From Oscillibacter sp. (GTDB lineage: Bacteria; Bacillota; Clostridia; Oscillospirales; Oscillospiraceae), in contig JAKSQE010000094.1 in NCBI GenBank assembly GCA_024404295.1, forward strand, positions 1-5,422: a stretch of 5,422 nucleotides of DNA. The letters are read 5' to 3'. The notes under the pieces are model-generated. The model was not told the DNA's origin. It was given only the letters and a program-made list of their open reading frames with translations, and made no database searches. A program made the position numbers and the translations under genes. Position 1 is the first letter of the stretch, and the number at the start of each line of letters is the position of its first letter. Positions 1-5,103 of this stretch are shown piece by piece.

Positions 1-275
1 GCAGACCTGGGGAATCGGATGCCGATTTCCAGATCCGCGTTCTTGACGACATTCAGAAAAGTTATGACGTTCTGACGGAAAACCTCGGCGTTGCTCCCAC
101 CTGCTTTGCTTATCCATTCGGTGCCAGCGATAGATATTCTATTGCTCTGATTCATCATTTATTTCCTGTTACCCTGCTTACAGAATCCGCAACAGCAGAT
201 TTATCCAAGGGTACGCATAACCTCCCCCGCTACACGATTACCATGAGCGTATCGCTTTCTGATATATTAAAATGA
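1..275 (+). CDS. Polysaccharide deacetylase-like protein, C-terminal part (5' end outside window)
   Basis: The reading frame is open from position 3 to a TGA at 273-275 and gives the last 90 residues of a protein whose start lies outside the window. The peptide contains a segment reading DIQKSYDVLTENLG followed by APTCFAYPFGASD, and ends with LPRYTI. This is the usual layout of the second half of a NodB-homology (polysaccharide deacetylase) domain: a helix with an 'LG' end, the FAYPFG strand, and a late 'LPR' strand. Members are metal-dependent hydrolases that remove acetyl groups from N-acetylated sugars in peptidoglycan or other polysaccharides, usually outside the membrane. The metal-binding His/Asp motifs would lie upstream, so activity and export cannot be judged here. 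The stop lies 28 nt before pheS with no terminator between them, so the two are probably co-transcribed. The substrate is unknown. Confidence 0.75.
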   Translation, partial: RPGESDADFQIRVLDDIQKSYDVLTENLGVAPTCFAYPFGASDRYSIALIHHLFPVTLLTESATADLSKGTHNLPRYTITMSVSLSDILK

Positions 276-303
276 AAATTACAATAGATAAAGGAGAAGC
301 ACG

Positions 304-1329
304 ATGAAAGATCAATTGGAAGCCATTCGCAAAGGCGCGTTGGAATCCATTGCCGGCACGCAGGCTGCTGCCGACCTGGATGCTCTGCGTGTCAAGTATC
401 TTGGCAAAAAGGGTGAGCTGACCGCTGTTTTGAAGCAGATGGGCGGTCTGTCCGCCGAACTGCGTCCCATCATGGGCCAGATGGCCAACGAAGTCCGCGC
501 CGCTCTGGAAAACGCCATTGAGGCACAGTCCTCCGTCCTGGCCGAAAAGGCTCTGGCAGCCAAGCTGGAATCCGAGACTGTCGACGTCACGATTCCCGGC
601 AAGCCTGTGGAGATCGGACACAAGCATGCCATGTATACCGTTTTGGACGAGATCAAGCAGGTCTTCCTGGACATGGGTTTTGAGATCATGGACGGCCCCG
701 AGGTGGAATTGGAGGACTACAACTTTACCAAGCTGAACGCCCCCGAGTCTCACCCCTCCCGTGACTGGACGGATACTTTCTATCTGACTGAGGATTCCAA
801 GATCCTGCTGCGCACCCAGACCTCTCCCATGCAGATCCGCGCTATGGAAGAGCACGGTGTGCCCATCCGCATGATCTCTCCCGGCCGTGTGTACCGTAAG
901 GATGAGGTGGATGCCACGCACTCTCCCATGTTCCACCAGATCGAAGGTCTGGTGGTGGATAAGGATATCACCATGGCTGACCTGAAGGGTACACTAAATG
1001 CCGTGATCAAGAAAATCTACGGTCCTCAGTCCGTCACCCGTTTCCGTCCCCACCACTTCCCCTTCACCGAGCCCTCCTGTGAGGTCGACCTGCAGTGCCA
1101 CAAGTGCGGCGGCAAAGGCTGCCCCACCTGCAAGGGCGAAGGTTGGATCGAGGTGTTGGGCGCCGGCATGGTCCATCCTAAGGTGCTGCGCAACTGCGGC
1201 ATTGATCCCGATGAGTATTCCGGTTTTGCATTCGGCATGGGTCTGGAGCGTTTTGCTATGGGTCGCTTCAAAATCAGCGATTTGCGTCTGATTTTTGAAA
1301 ACGATATCCGCTTCCTGGAGCAGTTCTGA
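304..1329 (+). CDS. pheS: Phenylalanine--tRNA ligase alpha subunit
   Basis: This is the catalytic alpha subunit of cytoplasmic phenylalanyl-tRNA synthetase, which activates Phe with ATP and transfers it to tRNA-Phe as part of an (alpha-beta)2 tetramer. At 341 residues it has the normal family length. Residues about 15-90 form the helical, coiled-coil tRNA-binding arm. Residues about 95-341 are the class II core: motif 1 region around MGFEIMDGPEVE (124-135), motif 2 around GRVYRKDEVDATHSPMFHQIEG (194-215), and motif 3 GFAFGMGLERFAM (307-319). Gln212 and Glu214 in FHQIEG, the FPF aromatic pair (252, 254) and Ala309 match residues known to form the Phe pocket. Cys265/Cys268 and Cys273/Cys276 form the double CxxC insert typical of Firmicutes PheS and may bind metal. 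The start is set by AAGGAG at 291-296, seven bases before the ATG. The gene is followed 18 nt later by pheT, its obligate partner. Confidence 0.98.
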   Translation: MKDQLEAIRKGALESIAGTQAAADLDALRVKYLGKKGELTAVLKQMGGLSAELRPIMGQMANEVRAALENAIEAQSSVLAEKALAAKLESETVDVTIPGKPVEIGHKHAMYTVLDEIKQVFLDMGFEIMDGPEVELEDYNFTKLNAPESHPSRDWTDTFYLTEDSKILLRTQTSPMQIRAMEEHGVPIRMISPGRVYRKDEVDATHSPMFHQIEGLVVDKDITMADLKGTLNAVIKKIYGPQSVTRFRPHHFPFTEPSCEVDLQCHKCGGKGCPTCKGEGWIEVLGAGMVHPKVLRNCGIDPDEYSGFAFGMGLERFAMGRFKISDLRLIFENDIRFLEQF

Positions 1330-1347
1330 GAAAGGAGAGACGAAACA

Positions 1348-4038
1348 ATGATTTTAAGCAGAAAATGGCTCAACGAGTATGTTGACCTGCACGATATTTC
1401 CGACAAGGAATTTAATGACGAAATGACCCTCTCCGGCTCCAAGGTAGAGACCATTACCTGCCCAGCAGATGAGCTGAAAAATGTTGTGGTTGGCAAGATC
1501 CTCTCTATGGAGCATCACCCTGATTCTGACCATATGTGGGTCTGCCAACTTGACGTTGGTCAGGCAGAGCCCGTTCAGATCGTTACCGGCGCATGGAATA
1601 TCCATGTGGGTGATCTGGTTCCCGCCGCTCTGCACAAGTCCCTGCTGCCCGGCGGCATTAAGATTGAAAAAGGCAAGCTGCGCGGTGTGCCTTCCAACGG
1701 CATGCTCTGCTCCCTGAAGGAGATGGGACTTACCGCAGACCACGATTATCCCTATGCTGCGATCACTCCCGCCGCCCTGCTGAACGATTACAAGCCTCTT
1801 GATCCCGAAAAGCCCTCTGTTCCCGCTGACGTACAACCCGGTCACAAGATCTATGGCCCTGTGGTAGCTGCGAAGGTTTTGGAGTGTGCCACCACCGCTT
1901 ACGGTCAGTATCATGTGGTGCTAGACATCAACGGCGTTACTGCCATGGTTGACACCGCTTGCCAGAACCTGCACGAAGGCGATATGGTAGCTTACAACAC
2001 TAAATCCGAATCCATCTGCACGCTGGCCGATCTGCACGCTGAGCAAGCAGAGTTCCCTCACTGCATTACCGACGGAATCTGGATTCTGAATGAAGAGAAT
2101 ATTCAGCCCGGTGACGATATGGCCAAAGTCATTGGTTTCGACGATTCCATCGTAGAATTTGAGATCACCCCGAACCGACCCGACTGCCTGAGCGTCATCG
2201 GCCTTGCCCGTGAGGCCAGCGCCACCTTCCGCCGTCCTATGAATCTGCACACGCCTGAGGTCAAGGGCTGCGGCGGCAGCATTGCCGAAATGGTGGACAT
2301 CGACATCGAAGACGGCGACCTTTGCCCCCGTTACACCGCCCGTATGGTAAAGAACGTCAAGATCCAGCCTTCTCCCGCCTGGATGCGTGAGCGTCTGCGC
2401 AACAGCGGCGTCCGCCCCATCAACAACATCGTGGATATTACCAACTATGTCATGCTGGAATACGGTCAGCCCATGCACGCATTTGACTTCTCTTGCGTGG
2501 ACGGTGGTCATATCATTGTCCGTACTGCCCGTGAAGGCGAAACCATCCAGACTCTGGACGGCAATCAGCGCAAACTGACCACCAATATGCTGTGCATCTG
2601 CGATGAAAACAAGCCCGTCTGCGTGGCCGGCGTCATGGGTGGTGCCAACAGCGAGATCGTGGGCGATACTGCCATGGTCCTGTTTGAGTCCGCCAACTTC
2701 AACGGCACTTCCATCCACCGCACCGCTGCTGCTTTGAATATGCGTACCGACGCCTCCTCCCGCTACGAAAAGGGTCTGGACCCCATGAACACCATGAAGG
2801 CCGTGGAACGCGCCTGTGAACTTGTAGAACTGCTGGGTGCCGGCGAAGTCGTTGACGGCGTGATGGATGTCATTGCCAAGGACTCCAATCCTACCATCCT
2901 GAAACTGGAGCCCACAAAGGTCAACGGCTTGCTGGGCACTGACGTTTCCGAAGCTGAGATGCGCCGCATTCTGGAGTCTCTGGACTTCCAGCTCGACGGC
3001 GATCAGATCACCGTTCCCTCCTGGCGCAGCGACGTGGAGCACTACTCTGACATTGCAGAGGAAGTGGCTCGTTTCTATGGCTACAATGTGATCCCCGACA
3101 CGCTGTCCAACGGTCTGACCGAGCGCCGTGGCTACAACGAAGTGCAGAAGGTGGAAAATGAGTTGGGTCTGGTGTGCCGCAGCGCCGGTTACAACGAGAT
3201 CATTACCTACTCCTTCATCAGCCCCACCTACTATGACAAAATCGACCTGCCCGCCGATTCTGCTCTGCGTGATTCCTTGAAGATTCTGAATCCTCTGGGC
3301 GAAGATACCTCCATCATGCGCACCACCACGCTCCCCTCCATGCTGGAGATTCTGACCCGCAACTACAACTTCCGCAACAAGTCCGCAATGCTGTACGAGT
3401 TGGGCCGCACCTACTTCAAGCGTGCCGATGGTCTGGCAGATGAACCTAAGGTGTTGTCTCTGGGCGCTTACGGTGCTGATATGGACTTCTTCTCCATCAA
3501 GGGCGTGGTGGAAACCATTTTGAAGGATCTGCGTATTTCTGATGTAAAATTTGTGGCAGACCGAACCAATCCTTCCTATCATCCCGGCCGCTGCGCTGTG
3601 GTGTTCAGCGGAGACAAGCTGTTAGGTACTGTGGGTCAGCTTCATCCCCATGTTGCCAAAAACTACGGCGTGGACACCGAACTGTATGCCGCTGAGCTGT
3701 CCTTTGACGCTCTGTATGCTACCAAGGGTGCCGACCCCGTCTATCAGGCTCTGCCCAAGTTCCCTGCTGTTACGCGTGACATTGCCGTGGTCTGCGACAA
3801 GGCTGTCACTGTCGGCGAGTTGGAGGACTGCATCCGCCGCGGTGCCAAGGGCCTGCTGAAGGCAGTTACTCTGTTTGACATCTACACCGGTGTAGGCATT
3901 GCCCCTGGCAAGAAGAGCGTAGCTTTCAATCTGACGCTCCGTGCCGATGACCGCAGCCTGACCGCTGAGGAAGCCGACGCTGATGTCAAGAGCGTTCTGG
4001 CTCTGCTGGAAAGAGAACTGGGCGCCGTTCTGCGTTAA
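1348..4038 (+). CDS. pheT: Phenylalanine--tRNA ligase beta subunit, long form with inserted domain
   Basis: This is the beta subunit of phenylalanyl-tRNA synthetase, which binds tRNA-Phe and hydrolyses mischarged Tyr-tRNA-Phe. Domains in order: N-terminal strap (1-40); EMAP-type tRNA-binding OB domain (about 42-128, with HPDSDHMWVCQLDVG and the NGMLCSLKEMGL end); an unusual insert (about 138-240); the TPNRPDC segment (274-280); the B3/4 editing domain (about 325-500) with GQPMHAFD and FESANF, where His377 and Glu447 match known editing-site residues; the B5 domain (about 517-585, ending in DIAEEVARFYGYN); the non-catalytic class II-like core (about 590-800); and the FDX-ACB domain (803-896), an anticodon-binding ferredoxin fold beginning PKFPAVTRDIAVV. 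Length is 896 residues against roughly 790-805 for ordinary bacterial PheT, and the insert accounts for the excess. AAAGGAG at 1331-1337 lies ten bases before the ATG. It shares a transcript with pheS and ends in a strong terminator. Confidence 0.98.
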   Translation: MILSRKWLNEYVDLHDISDKEFNDEMTLSGSKVETITCPADELKNVVVGKILSMEHHPDSDHMWVCQLDVGQAEPVQIVTGAWNIHVGDLVPAALHKSLLPGGIKIEKGKLRGVPSNGMLCSLKEMGLTADHDYPYAAITPAALLNDYKPLDPEKPSVPADVQPGHKIYGPVVAAKVLECATTAYGQYHVVLDINGVTAMVDTACQNLHEGDMVAYNTKSESICTLADLHAEQAEFPHCITDGIWILNEENIQPGDDMAKVIGFDDSIVEFEITPNRPDCLSVIGLAREASATFRRPMNLHTPEVKGCGGSIAEMVDIDIEDGDLCPRYTARMVKNVKIQPSPAWMRERLRNSGVRPINNIVDITNYVMLEYGQPMHAFDFSCVDGGHIIVRTAREGETIQTLDGNQRKLTTNMLCICDENKPVCVAGVMGGANSEIVGDTAMVLFESANFNGTSIHRTAAALNMRTDASSRYEKGLDPMNTMKAVERACELVELLGAGEVVDGVMDVIAKDSNPTILKLEPTKVNGLLGTDVSEAEMRRILESLDFQLDGDQITVPSWRSDVEHYSDIAEEVARFYGYNVIPDTLSNGLTERRGYNEVQKVENELGLVCRSAGYNEIITYSFISPTYYDKIDLPADSALRDSLKILNPLGEDTSIMRTTTLPSMLEILTRNYNFRNKSAMLYELGRTYFKRADGLADEPKVLSLGAYGADMDFFSIKGVVETILKDLRISDVKFVADRTNPSYHPGRCAVVFSGDKLLGTVGQLHPHVAKNYGVDTELYAAELSFDALYATKGADPVYQALPKFPAVTRDIAVVCDKAVTVGELEDCIRRGAKGLLKAVTLFDIYTGVGIAPGKKSVAFNLTLRADDRSLTAEEADADVKSVLALLERELGAVLR
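1759..2067 (+). other. About 103-residue insert in PheT resembling a second EMAP/OB domain
   Basis: This segment encodes PheT residues 138-240. In ordinary bacterial PheT the DHDYPYA-like end of the EMAP domain runs almost directly into the DGIWIL-like strand, here at residues 242-247, so these residues are extra. A Pro-rich linker (about 141-164) leads to a block, residues 168-232, that resembles the preceding EMAP domain. KVLE (176-179) matches GKIL (49-52). HVVLDING (189-196) matches VCQLDVG (65-71). NLHEGDMVAYN (207-217) matches NIHVGDLVPAA (84-94). The HPDSDHM part of the first copy has no counterpart. The similarity and insert boundaries were judged by eye. A duplicated, degenerate tRNA-binding OB domain is the inference; an unrelated beta-rich insert is the alternative. 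Confidence 0.6.
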
Positions 4039-4044
4039 ATTGTT

Positions 4045-4084
4045 ATTGTCCCTCTCCGATCAAGGAGAGGGACAATTTTTATTT
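4045..4084 (+). terminator. Rho-independent terminator of the pheST transcript
   Basis: A perfect 13-bp stem (ATTGTCCCTCTCC at 4045-4057 with its exact complement at 4064-4076) closes a six-base loop (GATCAA). It is followed by a T-rich tract, TTTTT then ATTT. It starts six bases after the pheT stop codon and is the clear end of the synthetase operon. Confidence 0.95.
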
Positions 4085-4097
4085 ACGGATAGAATTC

Positions 4098-4124
4098 ATC
4101 AAAAAAATAATGTGTTTTTTTGAT
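4098..4124. repeat. Perfect 10-bp inverted repeat upstream of the ireB promoter
   Basis: ATCAAAAAAA at 4098-4107 and its exact complement TTTTTTTGAT at 4115-4124 flank a seven-base spacer. A run of five T follows (4125-4129). As RNA it would be a weak, almost pure A-U hairpin that could back up the pheT terminator. As DNA it lies just upstream of the ireB -35 box, where A/T tracts can act as an UP element or a regulator site. The sequence does not decide between these. Confidence 0.45.
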
Positions 4125-4130
4125 TTTTTC

Positions 4131-4159
4131 TTTACAGTTTTTTCAAAAAAGAGTATACT
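4131..4159 (+). promoter_or_regulatory. Sigma-A-type promoter of ireB
   Basis: The -35 box is TTTACA (4131-4136, one mismatch to TTGACA) and the -10 box is TATACT (4154-4159, one mismatch to TATAAT), with the ideal 17-bp spacer. Transcription would start near 4166, giving a leader of about 25 nt. The spacer holds the symmetrical block TTTTTTCAAAAAA (4138-4150). The promoter follows the pheT terminator, so ireB is probably expressed independently of pheST. Confidence 0.85.
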
Positions 4160-4190
4160 ATTTTCATCGTAAACGAAAGATGGTGTTCCT

Positions 4191-4436
4191 ATGGATGACT
4201 ATACTCGCAAATTTAGTATTGCTGATGAAAGAGATTCTGAAATTCATCATATTCTTACTACCGTCTATCAGGCCCTGGAAGAAAAAGGCTACAATCCCAT
4301 CAATCAGATCGTCGGATACATTTTGTCAGAAGATCCCACTTATATCACAAATCATCTCAATGCCCGCACTTTAATTCGTAAGTTAGACCGAGATGAATTG
4401 CTGCAAATTCTTGTACGAAAGTATCTGGGCCAATAA
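4191..4436 (+). CDS. ireB: IreB-family regulatory phosphoprotein (UPF0297)
   Basis: This 81-residue cytosolic protein carries the hallmark KGYNPINQIVGYILSEDPTY block (residues 33-51), followed by NARTLIRKLDRDELLQILVRKYL. These identify the UPF0297/DUF965 family, whose studied member is Enterococcus faecalis IreB. There IreB is phosphorylated by the PASTA-domain Ser/Thr kinase IreK, dephosphorylated by IreP, and acts negatively on cephalosporin resistance. The fold is small, helical and dimeric in the family. Thr5, in the TRKF context, appears to match the second N-terminal phospho-Thr of E. faecalis IreB; the first is Asp2 here (alignment from memory). AAAGATGGTG at 4176-4185 is a degenerate Shine-Dalgarno, five bases before the ATG. 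The gene stands alone between its own promoter and a hairpin. In many Firmicutes ireB is followed by ruvX, which is absent here. Kinase control is inferred from the family only. Confidence 0.95.
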   Translation: MDDYTRKFSIADERDSEIHHILTTVYQALEEKGYNPINQIVGYILSEDPTYITNHLNARTLIRKLDRDELLQILVRKYLGQ

Positions 4437-4451
4437 TTTTACTGTCTGTTT

Positions 4452-4486
4452 TACCCACGAAGCAATGCTTCGTGGGTATATTCTTT
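4452..4486 (+). terminator. Probable terminator of ireB
   Basis: A perfect 12-bp stem (TACCCACGAAGC at 4452-4463 with its complement at 4467-4478) has a three-base AAT loop and starts 15 bases after the ireB stop. The following tract (TATTCTTT) is T-rich but interrupted, so termination may be less efficient than at the pheT terminator. Confidence 0.8.
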
Positions 4487-4505
4487 AGCAGGTCAAATGA
4501 AGCAA

Positions 4506-4551
4506 TTTTCGCTTTTTGCCATTCAAAAAGTTGCGAAAACTATATTTTTTT
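4506..4551 (+). terminator. Possible second, AT-rich terminator hairpin after ireB
   Basis: The inner stem CTTTTTG (4512-4518) pairs with CAAAAAG (4524-4530) around a five-base loop. The outer stem TTTTCG (4506-4511) pairs with CGAAAA (4534-4539), with a three-base bulge at 4531-4533. A run of seven T (4545-4551) begins five bases after the stem. The shape suits a backup terminator, but the stem is A-U rich and the region is generally T-rich, so chance is a real alternative. Confidence 0.35.
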
Positions 4552-4691
4552 CAATAAAACGTTCCCCTTCCTGTATTTCTTTTGTAACTTTTCTTGATTG
4601 GCTCTCAAAAAATACATTTTTAATAATTTGCCATTTTTGCAATTTTTTGGTAAATCATTTTTTCTTTTTTTGAAAAATTTTGCCCATTTCG

Positions 4692-4720
4692 TTGACAAAA
4701 AAGATAAAATCTGTTAGGAT
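4692..4720 (+). promoter_or_regulatory. Sigma-A-type promoter with extended -10, upstream of the 102-aa gene
   Basis: A perfect TTGACA (4692-4697) is followed after 17 bp by TAGGAT (4715-4720), which matches the -10 consensus at four of six places. TG at 4712-4713 makes it an extended -10. Transcription would start near 4727, giving a leader of about 38 nt. It probably drives both the 102-aa gene and the SH3-protein gene. Confidence 0.85.
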
Positions 4721-4764
4721 ATCCAATAGTAACAAATTGTAATTATTTAAGGAAGTGTTTTTTC

Positions 4765-5073
4765 ATGGCAGAAACAAATGCTGCTAAGGCAGAAGGCCTG
4801 AATTACAAAGGCCATCCTCTGCGCCGTATTGATAACCTGATTTACTACGGTTCCATGTCTGATAAGTATATTATTATGATGCAGGTCCTCTCCACCAAAA
4901 AAGAGCAGGATTTAGATGTTGCTACAAAGGTTTCCATCCAGTTGCAGCTGACTGATGCATCTCTTCGTTCTCGTGACCGCGTAGTAAAGAAGAGTGAAAA
5001 AGATAACCTTTATGATGCGATGGACATTGCGGCTATCTGGCTGGAGCGTGCGCTCGCCGGAAAGGAAAAGTAA
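4765..5073 (+). CDS. Conserved-looking 102-aa protein of unknown function
   Basis: I do not recognise a named family with confidence. The product is a soluble, basic-acidic mixed protein with no signal peptide, no membrane segment and no cysteine, so it is probably cytosolic. The first 15 or so residues are polar and likely flexible. The segment IDNLIYYGSMSDKYIIMMQV (22-41) reads as alternating beta strands. It is followed by a charged turn (STKKEQD), another strand (VSIQLQL, 56-62), a basic segment (RSRDRVVKKSEKDN) and a C-terminal amphipathic helix DAMDIAAIWLERAL (84-97). This suggests a small alpha/beta fold. AAGGAAG at 4749-4755 lies nine bases before the ATG, and codon use is ordinary, so it is a real gene. 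A strong promoter lies upstream. The SH3-protein gene follows 30 nt later without a terminator, so the two are probably co-transcribed. The function cannot be inferred. Confidence 0.85.
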   Translation: MAETNAAKAEGLNYKGHPLRRIDNLIYYGSMSDKYIIMMQVLSTKKEQDLDVATKVSIQLQLTDASLRSRDRVVKKSEKDNLYDAMDIAAIWLERALAGKEK

Positions 5074-5103
5074 TATCTACTGACTGAGAAAGGACTTGTA
5101 CCA

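Larger units (their letters stand above)
4437..4764. other. T-rich gene-free region between ireB and the 102-aa gene
   Basis: This 328-bp gap has no credible coding frame. The top strand is markedly T-rich, with many runs of five to seven T. In order it holds the ireB terminator hairpin, a second AT-rich hairpin with a T run (4506-4551), copies of a TTTGCCATT motif (4515-4523, 4627-4635, and a variant with an extra C at 4679-4688), a TTTTTGAAAAA dyad (4667-4677), and the promoter of the next gene (4692-4720). After the likely start site, a weak dyad around ACAAATTGT (4732-4740) lies in the leader. No tRNA, riboswitch core or known small RNA was recognised. Confidence 0.6.

Noticed and set aside
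262..273. TATATT/TAAAAT as a -10 box for a pheS promoter
   Set aside because: No -35-like hexamer lies at a suitable distance upstream, so it is probably chance A/T content at the end of the deacetylase gene.
272..307. The mini-ORF before pheS as a Phe attenuation leader
   Set aside because: It contains no Phe codons, and no alternative hairpins with a T run follow it before pheS. Only translational coupling remains plausible.
238..936. A 232-residue open frame on the minus strand, opposite pheS
   Set aside because: It is antisense to clear catalytic motifs of PheS, and its translation shows no family features. It is a codon-bias shadow.
1084..1120. Double CxxC in PheS (Cys265-Cys276) as a novel zinc insertion
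   Set aside because: The same cysteine pattern is a common feature of Firmicutes PheS, so it is not unusual.
1921..3582. A 553-residue open frame on the minus strand, opposite pheT
   Set aside because: It lies wholly within pheT, whose biased codon use naturally removes stops on the opposite strand. The product is a low-complexity Gly/His/Val-rich string with no recognisable domain, and no promoter or ribosome site supports it.
4120..4374. An 84-codon frame overlapping ireB in another frame
   Set aside because: It begins inside the promoter region before the likely transcript start, has no ribosome binding site, and gives a Phe/Lys/Ile-rich product from A/T tracts.
4659..4681. TTTTTC...GAAAAA hairpin with trailing T as a terminator before the second promoter
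   Set aside because: The stem is six nearly pure A-U pairs around an all-T loop in a T-rich region. It is too weak to call as a terminator.
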